Positions 9,297 to 17,869 of a stretch of 64,000 bases of DNA are shown here, one piece after another (within the stretch, counting starts at the first letter, position 1; each line of letters opens with the position of its first letter). The DNA is taken from the NCBI GenBank assembly GCA_938017795.1, contig CALIJZ010000086.1:1-64000 (forward strand), written 5' to 3'. Source of the DNA: an uncultured Bacteriovoracaceae bacterium. Its GTDB lineage: Bacteria; Bdellovibrionota; Bacteriovoracia; Bacteriovoracales; Bacteriovoracaceae. The translations under genes and the position numbers were made by a program. Below the pieces are notes generated by a model that saw only the letters and a list, made by a program, of their open reading frames with translations, searched no databases and was not told the origin of the DNA.

Positions 9297-9884
9297 TTAT
9301 GTGAGAATATTTCGGAATGTTAAATTAATACGGCCTTCAGCGTGTGCACATTTCATGATGGCATGTTTATAATTATCTTGAAACCTTCCTTTCATAATAA
9401 GTAGAGATCTACCACTTAGTTTTATTGAGCATGTATGATCTTTCTTATACTTAAAAACTCTTGTAGCCCCAAAACTTAATGAAGCAATCGTTGGTTCAGG
9501 GCCCAGTTCTTTTTCATTATCGCTATGCCATCCCATAGAATCTTGACCGTTACGATAGTAATTTAATAAACAGCAATTAAAACTCAGATTTATTTTCTCT
9601 TTTAGTACTTGTTTGATTCCCAATAATGACTGGCTCCACTTTGAAGCGATATATTTTTTATTACTATAGGAGTAATGTATTCCTTCATCTCCTTGAAAAC
9701 TTAGAAGTCTGGGTTGTAAGAAGGTTTTTCCAAAAAGTGAAATACTCTCTTCTCGCCAAGAGATCTCGTCTTGAAGTATTGAGTAGTAGTCTGTAGTGAT
9801 GAAGTCTTCATAATATTCGACCACTCCAGAGGAGTCATTTAAAAGATAAGTTTTACTATTTAAGAAGTTGGTTTGAGTAGTCAT
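9297..9884 (-). CDS. AlkB-family 2-oxoglutarate/Fe(II) dioxygenase
   Basis: 195 residues, the size of ALKBH2/3-type DNA dealkylases. Substrate-side motif QPRLLSFQGDEGIHYSYS (58-74) and NYYRNGQDSMGWHSDNE are typical. Iron ligands H120, D122 and H174 and the 2-oxoglutarate-binding arginine in RINLTFR (R185/R191) are all present. Expected reaction: oxidative removal of methyl groups from 1-methyladenine/3-methylcytosine. An AAGAGA ribosome site lies before the ATG. Its 5' end overlaps the upstream HisKA-like mini-gene by 29 bases. Confidence 0.9.
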   Translation of the reverse strand: MTTQTNFLNSKTYLLNDSSGVVEYYEDFITTDYYSILQDEISWREESISLFGKTFLQPRLLSFQGDEGIHYSYSNKKYIASKWSQSLLGIKQVLKEKINLSFNCCLLNYYRNGQDSMGWHSDNEKELGPEPTIASLSFGATRVFKYKKDHTCSIKLSGRSLLIMKGRFQDNYKHAIMKCAHAEGRINLTFRNILT

Positions 9885-10053
9885 TTATCTCTTTTAAGGT
9901 TAATTGTAGATCTTTTGAAAGTTCTTCTTTAGAAAATGGAGAATCGGTTGGATTTAAAAGGATTTCAAAAATCGTTTCAATTCTAAGAAGAGAGTTTTTT
10001 AGATCATGTTTGATTTTTGAATTTATATCATGAGTATCCATAGGCTTTAGCAT
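9856..10053 (-). CDS. 65-residue HisKA-like (DHp helix) mini-protein
   Basis: A small ORF whose sequence is almost all helix and includes HDLKNSLLRIETIFEILLN, resembling the phospho-acceptor helix of histidine kinases (HD/E-L-[RKN]-N-x-L). No ATPase domain follows: the gene ends inside the alkB homologue, overlapping it by 29 bases in another frame. An in-frame ATG at 10041 is an alternative start; neither has a clear ribosome site. It could be a stand-alone phosphotransfer protein or a relic of a kinase. Confidence 0.5.
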   Translation of the reverse strand: MLKPMDTHDINSKIKHDLKNSLLRIETIFEILLNPTDSPFSKEELSKDLQLTLKEINDYSNQLLK

Positions 10054-10217
10054 AATACATTTTTTGAACTACCAAAAGATTTGGGCGCTAAATATGAACA
10101 GTTTTTTTGGCATTTTACCTTTTATTCGGTTGAGTTAAAAAAATTGGAAACCTCTTTGTAACTAATGGATCTCCCAGTATCATAGATTAGACAAATACTT
10201 TAGAGTTAGGAGGAAAA

Positions 10218-10493
10218 GTGTACGTATATGAAGTTAATATTACAATTGAATCAGAGCTTGAAAATAAATACTATAAATGGTTGAAGGTACATGTTGAACA
10301 TATGCTAGAGTTTAAAGGCTTTCTTTTTGCTGAAATATTTAAAAATGATCAAATCTTAGTTCGATATATGCTTGATAGTGAGCAAAGTTATAAAGATTAT
10401 ATTAATAATCAAGCTCATAAAATGAGAGGTGAAGTCCCTCCAGAATTTATCGGTCAATTTGAGATTACACGTAAAGATTATCAATTACCTTAA
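10218..10493 (+). CDS. DUF4286 family protein
   Basis: 91 residues from GTG with a perfect AGGAGGA (10208-10214). The pattern VYEVNITIES...YYKWLKVHVEHMLEFKGF...AEIFK matches DUF4286, small ferredoxin-fold (dimeric alpha/beta barrel-like) cytoplasmic proteins with no established function. A single-gene unit. Its TAA is interlocked with the stop of the convergent hemY-like gene in a shared TTAA. Confidence 0.75.
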   Translation: MYVYEVNITIESELENKYYKWLKVHVEHMLEFKGFLFAEIFKNDQILVRYMLDSEQSYKDYINNQAHKMRGEVPPEFIGQFEITRKDYQLP

Positions 10494-11620
10494 AGAGTCT
10501 GCTCTATTAATGATCTGAGACTAATTCCGGAGGTATAATTTCCAAAATATGCATACTCTTTTAGGTTGAGAGTCCTAATCTTATCTTGCCTTGAGTGGTT
10601 ATAAAGAGGGAGACCAGATGGCCATTGAGAAACTTGATAATGAGAGATTGATATATTTTGCTTGAAAAGCTGACTTAGTATTTTTGTAAGCTCTGGCTTA
10701 CTCAAAAGAACTTTACTCATAATTGTATAAGATGGGTCTTGATTAAAGGAAAAAATTTGATGATTACAAAGAATACCGAGTATATTTTTCCTTCCAGAAA
10801 ATAAAATCCCATATGAACCATTTAATCTCTGAATGGAAGTCGACATAATAGAATGAGAATAGATATCAGCATTTCCATTTTTGAGAATGTTTGATGAATC
10901 GATACATATTAAAGAATTTGGTGGAAAAGAAACTTGTTCATTATTGAGAGAAATATGGTCTTTTAATATCGATCCTAACTTAATAGGCAATTGCTCCATT
11001 CCCGCTTCAAAGCTAACACTTTTCACATCATTCATTTTTGATTTTAAAAACTTCAAATATGTGAAATAGTTCTGATCTTTAAATGAAAAGTCGGTATTAA
11101 AGACGTCACTAAATTTTAGCTGCTCACATGGGGTAGCATAAATTCCATTGAGAATAGGAGTTAAAATATTAGAACAGTTTTTTTCTCCAAGAAGTGGAGT
11201 CCAAAAATCTTTTACAGACATGGCCTCAATATTAGTAGGACATTTTTTTAATAACTTAAAAACTAAACCAGGTAATTCAAATTTATTCAAAAAAGGAAAA
11301 GAGACAATCGTATCATTCTTGTAAATAAACCTTTTTAAGTTTTTATTTGTAGCGATAGGAGTTAGTTCTAATTCACTAAAAAACTGCTTAAGTTTTGGAG
11401 TCATGACAATACTGTTCGCGGCAGCTTCTAAGATATTATTACCTACTTTATTTGATTGAAGTTTACCGCCGATACGATCAGATTTTTCGAAGATTTCAAA
11501 ATTAATATTATTTTTTTTACAATAATATCCTGCTAAAAGGCCAGATATCCCAGCACCTATAATATTTACTTTCTTTGTTGTATCTAGATGACCAAGCCAA
11601 AATGGATTTTTTTTAGTCAG
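10490..11620 (-). CDS. hemY: protoporphyrinogen oxidase-like flavoprotein, apparent CTG start
   Basis: The conventional first ATG (11404) falls inside the protein. Reading upstream in frame, 72 more codons without a stop encode the FAD-binding N terminus: VNIIGAGISGLLAG (GxGxxG at 22-27), FEIFEKSDRIGGKLQS and LEAAANS, the typical PPO beginning. This extension contains no ATG, GTG or TTG. The only suitable start is CTG at 11620-11618, six bases after AAAGGAG (11627-11633), and an in-frame TGA lies upstream at 11633-11635. The total is 376 residues, somewhat short for HemY (about 450). The C terminus YAYFGNYTSGISL fits the PPO ending. It would oxidise protoporphyrinogen IX in haem synthesis; another FAD-dependent amine-oxidase-type role is possible. 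Confidence 0.75.
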   Translation of the reverse strand: MTKKNPFWLGHLDTTKKVNIIGAGISGLLAGYYCKKNNINFEIFEKSDRIGGKLQSNKVGNNILEAAANSIVMTPKLKQFFSELELTPIATNKNLKRFIYKNDTIVSFPFLNKFELPGLVFKLLKKCPTNIEAMSVKDFWTPLLGEKNCSNILTPILNGIYATPCEQLKFSDVFNTDFSFKDQNYFTYLKFLKSKMNDVKSVSFEAGMEQLPIKLGSILKDHISLNNEQVSFPPNSLICIDSSNILKNGNADIYSHSIMSTSIQRLNGSYGILFSGRKNILGILCNHQIFSFNQDPSYTIMSKVLLSKPELTKILSQLFKQNISISHYQVSQWPSGLPLYNHSRQDKIRTLNLKEYAYFGNYTSGISLRSLIEQTL

Positions 11621-11626
11621 TGAGCA

Positions 11627-11633
11627 CTCCTTT
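11627..11633 (-). promoter_or_regulatory. Shine-Dalgarno site deciding the CTG start
   Basis: On the minus strand, AAAGGAG lies six bases before the CTG at 11620. The next in-frame codon set upstream is closed by TGA, so no other initiator can serve this site. GTG at 11626 overlaps it but is in another frame that stops after four codons. Confidence 0.65.
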
Positions 11634-11746
11634 CATTTCATTTTAGTCATTTTGAAAGGAAATGAAAGGCTATCGAGAATCTAATATCTATTGAATAACC
11701 TGATTTTGATATATAAGCTTTTATTGTTCATATCAAAGGAGATTTT

Positions 11747-12121
11747 ATGAATTTAATTTTTAAAGTATTATTACTTTCTGTAACACTTTTTAGCTGTAAT
11801 CGAATTGATAAATTATATGAAAAATATGATTTAGATCAATCTTCATTTTTAGAGTTTAACGAACACAGAACCTTATTTACTGATAAGGCTAAAAGCTATG
11901 ATCATTGTGTTAAGTCATCAGTATTTAATATCATCCCGCAACAATTTAAATTTAAAGCTTATTTAGCAATTATCGATGGAGATGTAGAACAAGGTGATAA
12001 TATTATATCAGTTATTAGAAGAGTGATCGGTAAAAACTATAAATCGATCAAGACATCTAAGCAACAAATGAAAGATGGCTTAAAGATTTTAGAGAGTTTT
12101 TGTAAAATGGATAAGTATTAA
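11747..12121 (+). CDS. small lipoprotein, unknown
   Basis: 124 residues with a good AAAGGAG site before the ATG. Signal peptide MNLIFKVLLLSVTLFSC ends in a lipobox (LFSC, Cys17). The mature part is about 108 residues, soluble, with two further cysteines (YDHCVKS and ESFCKMD). No family recognised. It stands alone, its stop interlocked with that of convergent grxD in TTAA. Confidence 0.75.
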   Translation: MNLIFKVLLLSVTLFSCNRIDKLYEKYDLDQSSFLEFNEHRTLFTDKAKSYDHCVKSSVFNIIPQQFKFKAYLAIIDGDVEQGDNIISVIRRVIGKNYKSIKTSKQQMKDGLKILESFCKMDKY

Positions 12122-12513
12122 CTTAAAACTTTAGCCAAATCACCAGATTGATACATTTCAGTAACAATATCATTTCCACCGATGAGTTTACCTTTTAGGT
12201 AAACTTGTGGGAATGTTGGCCAGTTTGAATATTCTTTAATGGCCTGTCTTAATTCTGGGTCTTGTAAAATATCATATGTTTTAAAGTCAGCTTTTAATTG
12301 AGTTAACATTCCAACTGTATTAGCTGAAAAACCACATTGTGGAAAAAAAGCATTCCCTTTCATAAAAACAATAACACTATTTGAGTTAATGATTTTTTCA
12401 ATTCTCTTCATTGTATCGGGTTCATCAAAACCACTTTGAATTTCTGTAGAAGCTTGCTTAGCATGACTTTCATCAACTTTTGGATTTATAATTTTAAAAG
12501 GATTCTCACTCAT
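12118..12513 (-). CDS. grxD: monothiol glutaredoxin, Grx4 family
   Basis: 131 residues: a 30-residue N-terminal extension and a class II glutaredoxin domain with the active site CGFS (60-63), preceded by VIVFMKGN and followed by WPTFPQVYLKGKLIGGNDI (GSH-binding TFPQ and GG). Such proteins ligate [2Fe-2S] clusters with glutathione and hand them on; they do not act as ordinary disulfide reductases. bolA, the known partner, lies 25 bases upstream on the same strand, so a Grx4-BolA iron-sulfur unit is likely. Confidence 0.93.
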   Translation of the reverse strand: MSENPFKIINPKVDESHAKQASTEIQSGFDEPDTMKRIEKIINSNSVIVFMKGNAFFPQCGFSANTVGMLTQLKADFKTYDILQDPELRQAIKEYSNWPTFPQVYLKGKLIGGNDIVTEMYQSGDLAKVLS

Positions 12514-12538
12514 TTTTCTCTCCTGTTTTTTGCAAATA

Positions 12539-12772
12539 TTATGCAGATACTTTTGTTTTAATTTTCACAGCATGAAGGGCGTCTTTAAACTCTTCTTTTA
12601 AAAGATCCATCACCATTTGGTGTTGCTCTAAAAGCATAAGACCTTCAAATTTTTTTGATGTAACGATAATCTCAAGATGATCATCACTGGCCCCACGCAT
12701 AGGCCCTACCTGTACTTGATCTCCTGGAAATCCGATTTTTAATATTTCATGTATTTTATCTGTAATTTTCAT
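12539..12772 (-). CDS. bolA: BolA family protein
   Basis: 77 residues, full BolA length, with GASDDHLEIIVTSKKFEG and the helix containing HQMVMDLLKEE, plus LHAVKIKTK at the end; the conserved His near the C terminus is present. BolA proteins bind monothiol glutaredoxins through a shared [2Fe-2S] cluster. It starts four bases after the upstream membrane-protein gene ends and precedes grxD. The AAGGTAGC ribosome site is reasonable. Subtype (BolA vs IbaG) cannot be decided by eye. Confidence 0.88.
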   Translation of the reverse strand: MKITDKIHEILKIGFPGDQVQVGPMRGASDDHLEIIVTSKKFEGLMLLEQHQMVMDLLKEEFKDALHAVKIKTKVSA

Positions 12773-12776
12773 AAAG

Positions 12777-13169
12777 CTACCTTATCACAATGAAATAACT
12801 TGTTACATAGGTTGCTATTCTTAAGACAAAAGTAATCAGTCCTACTTTAAGGTGTAGAGGTTTTATTGAACGGTCGCCTTTAATTAGCTTCCTTCCAGAA
12901 TAGAGCATAAAGAAATATAAAATGACTGTAGAGATGGCTAAAGTAACGTGTATATTCATGATCATCGTATTTGTAGCGACTTTTGATGCCTTGGCGATGG
13001 CACCTCGCGTAAGTTCAATCTGCAAAACTAGAATAATATCCCAGAAAATGACCAGTAACATCATAGGAACATGCTTTCTTCGATCTTTTCTTAAAGAGAT
13101 TCCTATGACCATTAATAAAACAATGATTGTTGATTGAATTTGAAAGGCTGCTTGAGTCATAGCAGCCAC
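12777..13169 (-). CDS. four-helix membrane protein, DUF420-like
   Basis: 130 residues with four hydrophobic helices (about 10-25, 36-53, 72-90, 107-128). Histidines sit at helix ends (RKH near 33, NIH near 74, PLH near 105), and the second half (IHVTLAIST, then a short loop with KGDRSIKPLH, then a C-terminal helix) recalls DUF420/CtaM-like proteins involved in cytochrome oxidase maturation. The resemblance is of pattern only. First gene of a three-gene unit with bolA and grxD. Confidence 0.55.
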   Translation of the reverse strand: MAAMTQAAFQIQSTIIVLLMVIGISLRKDRRKHVPMMLLVIFWDIILVLQIELTRGAIAKASKVATNTMIMNIHVTLAISTVILYFFMLYSGRKLIKGDRSIKPLHLKVGLITFVLRIATYVTSYFIVIR

Positions 13170-13205
13170 TATAAAGAACTATCCTAAATCTGTCACACTG
13201 ATTAG

Positions 13206-13211
13206 TATTAG
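13206..13211 (+). promoter_or_regulatory. -10-like TATTAG directly before dinG
   Basis: TATTAG lies six bases before the ATG at 13218, with no Shine-Dalgarno sequence between. If it is the -10 box, transcription would begin at the start codon (leaderless). No good -35 hexamer is seen at the expected distance, so confidence is low. Confidence 0.35.
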
Positions 13212-13217
13212 ACACTT

Positions 13218-16046
13218 ATGGAATTAGGAAAATGGTCACTTTTAGATATTGAAACAACTGGGATTAACTCTGAAACTGATGAGATCATAGATCTTGGGTA
13301 TCTAAGCTTTGATGGCACGAAGTTAGTAAAGAAATACTCAAGTTTAGTCTGGACTGATAAACAGATAACTCCGTTTATTACTCACTTGACTGGCATCACT
13401 GCTGACATGGTAAAGAATGCTCCCAAACTCGAAAAAGTTGAAGAGTCTTTATATGAATTACAAGACCATATATGTATTGCTCATAATGCAGCTTTTGAGA
13501 GTTCTTTTTTAGAATACACTTTAGAAGATTTAGATATTAACTTTAAACAATCTCCAATGCGAAGATCTTTTATCGATAGTATGTTTTATCTTATCTTACT
13601 ACACCCTGGTCGAAGTCGATTTAATTTAGAATCATTTATTATTGATTATAATATTGCTGATGTTGAAATCCATAGAGGTTATGAAGATTCAAGAGATTTA
13701 CTAAAAGTTCTTCTTGCGGCAACTTTTAAAGTTAAGAAAGATAAGGTTTTAAATAATGTTATTGAAAAGAAAATTTCAGAAATTCCAAACTTTTGGTTTA
13801 AGAATTTTTATCACTTAAGTTTTGAGCAATTAAAAGAAATAGCAAGCCAAATTGAATTTGACTTAGAATCGGTTCAAGAAAAAAATCAAATACTTGTTAA
13901 TTCTCCTAGAAAGAAAAACATTAAGTTTTCCGGAGAAGAGATAAGTAACGTCTTTCAAGATGAAGAGTCAGTTCAAGAAACACTGCCAGGTTATAAACAC
14001 CGAGAACAACAAGAACAGATGGCTTTAAAGATAGGGCAATCTTTTTCAAATGGAATCCATTCCATGGTTCAAGCTCCAACTGGAACTGGAAAAACTCTAG
14101 GGTATTTAGTCCCTTCTTTGTTGTTTGCAAAAGATAAAAATAAAAAGGTTTTAATCTCTACTGGAACAAAACTTTTACAATCTCAATTGATAGAAAAAGA
14201 TTTAAATGTTGCTCAAAGTATTTTAGGAAGTAACTCAAAAGTTACTAAGTTGATTGGAACTCAAAATCACTATTGTCGAGCAAAATTTGAACACTCCAAA
14301 GGTCCTCAGGGCGATCTTTTCTCTTCCCAGAACTTTGAAGAAAAATTCTTAGAAGCATTTTATGAAATTATGTTTCACTCTAACGCTTCAAGATCTTATG
14401 AAGAAATGATCACTGCTGAAGATAGACCTGGGATTCTGAGCCGCATGATGGATGGATTTCAAGATTATGAAAAAGAATTAAAGCTTGATTTTAAAACCTG
14501 TATTGGAGCAAAGTGTCCTTATATAAAAGATTGCTCATATTTTATTGGTCATGATGAGGCCAAGAAAGCAGATGTTATTATTGGTAATCATGCACTTACT
14601 TTTTTATGGCCAAGCTCAATTGATAGACCAGAGTATATTATTTTTGATGAGGCCCATAAGATAGAAGAGACAGCTACTGATGCTTTTTCTATTGTTTTGG
14701 ACTTAAATCGATTAGCAAATTTTTTTAAAACCTCAGATGGAGTGAGTTCCAATATTGGAGCTTTATTTTATTTGATAGAATTTACTGAGAAAAATGTTGA
14801 TATTCCAAAGCTTAAAAAAGATTTTCAAAATATTTTTAATGAAGTTAGAAATCACCTTTCTGGTCTTAAATTAATTATTGAAAAAATTGTAAAAGAAACC
14901 TCTAGATATACTGATGAATATTGGAATGAAGTAGCTTTTAGAAAAGAGGGGAACTCGCTGGAAGTTTCATTGGCAAACGAATTAGCTTCACTTGGAGCTT
15001 ATATAGAAGCCATGCATACTTTAGTTAAACCTCATATTGATGATTTTGAAGATAGAAACTTTGAAGATATGCATGCTATTACTGCTTGGTCTTATGTGAA
15101 AGCTCTTGGTGTTCAAATAGAAGAATTTTGGAGCACATTAGGAACTTTCTTAGGAGATGATCCTGAGTATTGCAGAAGCATTTTTTATCATAATGATTAC
15201 GGTATTGAACTAAAGGCCATTCCTATAAATATTGGAGCAACAGTTCATGAAAAAGTGATTGAAAATACTAACTCTGTTGTTTTTACCTCGGCAACTCTTG
15301 GGAGTATGGATGGAAAGAAAGGTCATTTAAACGCTGAGTGGTTAACTGGGTATCATTTTTGTGAAAGTCAGAAAAGATTTAAAAGTGGACTCTTTTTAGA
15401 TCCTGTTTTTGATTATAAAAACAATGCTAAAGTTTTTCTCACTTCTGATCATCCTCCAATTTATCAAAATGAATATGTAGAATCTATTTTAGAAAAAGTG
15501 ATTCCTATTCTAAAAAAACTCAAAGGTAGAAGCTTGCTCCTTTTTTCTTCTTATAAAAGATTTGAACTTGCTAGAGAGATTCTATTAATGAAGCTTGGAA
15601 ATGAGTTGGAAGTTTTCTTTCAAGGTAAAAATAAAAAAATTATTGAAGATTTTAAAAAGTCTAAGCACGCTGTTTTAGTTGGTCTAGAGAGTTTTGGAGA
15701 AGGAATAGATATTCCAGGAGAGAGTCTCTCTTTTGTTTATATAGATAAAATCCCTGATCAACATAGAAGCTTAGTAGTGGAGAGCAGAAAACAATTCTTT
15801 GATCAAAACTTGGGAAATTCTTTTAGTGAGTATTTTATGGCCACGAGAGCACGAAAGCTTACTCAAAAGCTAGGAAGATTAATTAGAACTCCAAATGATA
15901 AGGGAGTGATTCTTATTACTGATCCACGTGTTGGTCGATGGAAAAGTCGAACGATTAAACAATTTTGTGAATACCTAAGTCCTTATCAAATACAAAGTAC
16001 AACTTTAGATGAAGCCACAAAAGCCATAAGAGAGTCTATAGAGTGA
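13218..16046 (+). CDS. dinG: DnaQ-like exonuclease-DinG helicase fusion
   Basis: 942 residues. The N-terminal DEDDh 3'-5' exonuclease (about 1-180) begins LLDIETTGI (D10, E12) and has AHNAAFE. The XPD-like superfamily 2 helicase follows: Walker A APTGTGKT (286-293), four iron-sulfur cysteines C353, C428, C433, C439, DEAH 477-480, and C-terminal motifs LFSSYKRFE, LVGLESFGEGIDIPG and LGRLIRT. Fusion of epsilon-type exonuclease to DinG is common in Firmicutes and Bdellovibrionota. Likely role: unwinding and processing of damaged or stalled DNA structures. First gene of a four-gene chain linked by stop/start overlaps. Confidence 0.93.
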   Translation: MELGKWSLLDIETTGINSETDEIIDLGYLSFDGTKLVKKYSSLVWTDKQITPFITHLTGITADMVKNAPKLEKVEESLYELQDHICIAHNAAFESSFLEYTLEDLDINFKQSPMRRSFIDSMFYLILLHPGRSRFNLESFIIDYNIADVEIHRGYEDSRDLLKVLLAATFKVKKDKVLNNVIEKKISEIPNFWFKNFYHLSFEQLKEIASQIEFDLESVQEKNQILVNSPRKKNIKFSGEEISNVFQDEESVQETLPGYKHREQQEQMALKIGQSFSNGIHSMVQAPTGTGKTLGYLVPSLLFAKDKNKKVLISTGTKLLQSQLIEKDLNVAQSILGSNSKVTKLIGTQNHYCRAKFEHSKGPQGDLFSSQNFEEKFLEAFYEIMFHSNASRSYEEMITAEDRPGILSRMMDGFQDYEKELKLDFKTCIGAKCPYIKDCSYFIGHDEAKKADVIIGNHALTFLWPSSIDRPEYIIFDEAHKIEETATDAFSIVLDLNRLANFFKTSDGVSSNIGALFYLIEFTEKNVDIPKLKKDFQNIFNEVRNHLSGLKLIIEKIVKETSRYTDEYWNEVAFRKEGNSLEVSLANELASLGAYIEAMHTLVKPHIDDFEDRNFEDMHAITAWSYVKALGVQIEEFWSTLGTFLGDDPEYCRSIFYHNDYGIELKAIPINIGATVHEKVIENTNSVVFTSATLGSMDGKKGHLNAEWLTGYHFCESQKRFKSGLFLDPVFDYKNNAKVFLTSDHPPIYQNEYVESILEKVIPILKKLKGRSLLLFSSYKRFELAREILLMKLGNELEVFFQGKNKKIIEDFKKSKHAVLVGLESFGEGIDIPGESLSFVYIDKIPDQHRSLVVESRKQFFDQNLGNSFSEYFMATRARKLTQKLGRLIRTPNDKGVILITDPRVGRWKSRTIKQFCEYLSPYQIQSTTLDEATKAIRESIE

Positions 16047-16318
16047 GTTTAAGAGAAAAACTAAAAACAGAACTTGATACCTGTACTTGGATCCTTCTTG
16101 ATAAAAATATAGAAAGAGGGGCAGTTTTATTAATAGATGACTTAGACATAGTTGATGTGGCAGTTGCTATCGCGCAAGACCAAGTTCAAACGATAGCTAA
16201 TTGGTTAACAAGTAAAAAAATCATAAAAATTGAACCTGAACAAAGTAAAGAAGATAGAGATGGAATGTTTGAATATATAATTATTCAACCTTATGTGATT
16301 GTAAAAGCAGTGATATGA
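16043..16318 (+). CDS. DUF2288 family protein
   Basis: 91 residues, starting with GTG that overlaps the dinG stop (GTGA). The layout LREKLKTELDTCTWILLDKN, then LIDDLDIVDVAVAIAQDQ and ANWLTSKKI matches DUF2288, a small helical protein family of unknown function whose members usually have W..L and W near the end. Next gene overlaps by ATGA. Confidence 0.75.
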   Translation: MSLREKLKTELDTCTWILLDKNIERGAVLLIDDLDIVDVAVAIAQDQVQTIANWLTSKKIIKIEPEQSKEDRDGMFEYIIIQPYVIVKAVI

Positions 16319-17184
16319 AATTTGCTCTCCCATTAGTCTTTGGATTATTACTTGGAGGAGGCCTTGTTTCCTTCTTTCAAGTTTCTGATTCTTCAACTTC
16401 ATCTAATGATGGAATTAAAAACACTAGTCAAGAAAATCAGTGTTCGATCAATTGTCGATCCCTGGAAGTTCTAAAAGATCATGATCGAAAATATAATGAA
16501 AATAAAGAATTTATACCTAAAGCAATTTTAGCCTATCTTGCTGCGATAGGAATAAACCTGAGTAGTCACAACGCTGAAGTTTTAGATAAAGTTATAAATG
16601 AGCCCGATAGCTATAAAAAGGCGATTGCTCAGATTAGCGAAACCGAAAAAGACAATGACTTTTCTCCAAAAAACTCACGGATGCAAAAAGAAACTGTAAC
16701 AACTCTTCCATTAATTCAAAGCAATCAGAATGAATCAAAAGAAGTTAATGCTAAAAAGAATATTTTCAAATTAAGTAATACGCAACTCCTCCAAATTTCT
16801 CGAATGAGCAACCTCATGACAAGTATGAAGATGATAAGGCGAGTAAATGGTTTCTATGAGGGATATTTGAAACACACAAGAGGAAAATTAAAAAATAAAC
16901 ATAGAAAAGTCTTTATGGATTTAAATTTTTATCAAAAAGGTAAAGATAAGGTTTCCGGTGATTATGAAATAAATATTGAAGACTCTTCATCGAGTTCTGG
17001 AAATGGTGGAAATAGAAGTATAAGAGTTGATGATCAATCAAGATTAGTCTTAATCGAAATCAATCGAGATTCTTATTTCTTATTTAATTCTCTCAATACT
17101 TTTAAAAAAAATAATTTCCAAGGATTATACTTTAAAGAAGGCAAAAAAGTTGGAAGAGTCTTTTTAACGAGGAAAACTAGATGA
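16315..17184 (+). CDS. secreted or membrane-anchored protein, unknown
   Basis: 289 residues. The N-terminal hydrophobic segment (2-22, with GLLLGGG) is an uncleaved anchor or signal. A Ser/Asn-rich linker follows with a pair of cysteines (QCSINC), then a helical region and a C-terminal beta-rich part from about 180 with a Ser/Gly loop (SSSSSGNGGN). No family recognised. Overlaps DUF2288 (ATGA) and the acetyltransferase gene (ATGA), so it belongs to the dinG unit. Confidence 0.65.
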   Translation: MKFALPLVFGLLLGGGLVSFFQVSDSSTSSNDGIKNTSQENQCSINCRSLEVLKDHDRKYNENKEFIPKAILAYLAAIGINLSSHNAEVLDKVINEPDSYKKAIAQISETEKDNDFSPKNSRMQKETVTTLPLIQSNQNESKEVNAKKNIFKLSNTQLLQISRMSNLMTSMKMIRRVNGFYEGYLKHTRGKLKNKHRKVFMDLNFYQKGKDKVSGDYEINIEDSSSSSGNGGNRSIRVDDQSRLVLIEINRDSYFLFNSLNTFKKNNFQGLYFKEGKKVGRVFLTRKTR

Positions 17185-17732
17185 GCCAAATTAGCAAAGA
17201 TAATTTAGAAGTTGAAACTAGAATAACTCAGTTCGGAACATCCAAAGAGTATTTGCTTAAACCAATATCTTTAATTCATGAAAGCCCTGATAGATTTAGA
17301 GAAATTTGTGAGTCTTGTTCTCAAGATCAAATATATAAATGGTTATTTACTAAAAGGTTTCCTGAAGGTTATGGCCTAGAAAATGCTAAAGAGTTTTTCT
17401 TGTGGGCCCAAGATGGCTGGAAATATGGAACTCATTTTGTTTACTTACTGACAACCCAAGCTGGAGAGATTGTTGGGAGTATTGATATTCGCTCTAATAA
17501 AGATCTAGCTGAAAGTGGATATTGGGTTAACTCAAACCATGCAGGCCTTGCAACAAATGCTCTTAGCAAAGTAGCACAATTAGCAAGTAATGCTGGTTAT
17601 AAGACACTTTTTGCTCAAGTTGAAAGCAAAAACACTCGATCTATAAAGGTTTTAGAAAGAAATGGATTCATACGAGATGATAAGTTTAAAGTTAATGAAA
17701 ACTGTGATTATGCTTACAAAAAAATGCTCTAA
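17181..17732 (+). CDS. GNAT acetyltransferase (RimJ/RimL-like)
   Basis: 183 residues. The sequence follows the RimJ/RimL acetyltransferase pattern: LLKPISL..., then YLLTTQAGEIVGSIDIR (strands 4-5), SGYWVNSNHAGLATNALSK (acetyl-CoA-binding region, with SNHAGLA in place of the usual RGxGxA/G) and ESKNTRSIKVLERNGF (the N-x-x-S-x-x-x-x-E-x-x-G-F signature). Substrate unknown; protein N-terminal or small-molecule amine acetylation are both possible. Last gene of the dinG chain. Confidence 0.85.
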   Translation: MSQISKDNLEVETRITQFGTSKEYLLKPISLIHESPDRFREICESCSQDQIYKWLFTKRFPEGYGLENAKEFFLWAQDGWKYGTHFVYLLTTQAGEIVGSIDIRSNKDLAESGYWVNSNHAGLATNALSKVAQLASNAGYKTLFAQVESKNTRSIKVLERNGFIRDDKFKVNENCDYAYKKML

Positions 17733-17826
17733 TTTCTTGGATAATCCAAGGTAAATAAAATAAATGTAATCAACTTAATAATCTCTAGATAGATACTCAA
17801 AATCATTTAAGAATCGCTCTCATTAT

Positions 17827-17832
17827 TATAAT
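17827..17832 (+). promoter_or_regulatory. probable -10 box of the nqr operon
   Basis: A consensus TATAAT stands 37 bases before the nqrA ATG, in the 137-base gap after the acetyltransferase gene. The -35 region (around 17803-17810, CATTTAA) is poor. AGAGG before the ATG is the ribosome site. Confidence 0.45.
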
Positions 17833-17869
17833 CTTTAACATATTCAAAAATGTTTAATTAGAGGCCACT

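Noticed and set aside
17736-17750. CTTGGAT-A-ATCCAAG as a terminator after the acetyltransferase gene
   Set aside because: No T-run follows and the loop is minimal; could equally be a binding site.
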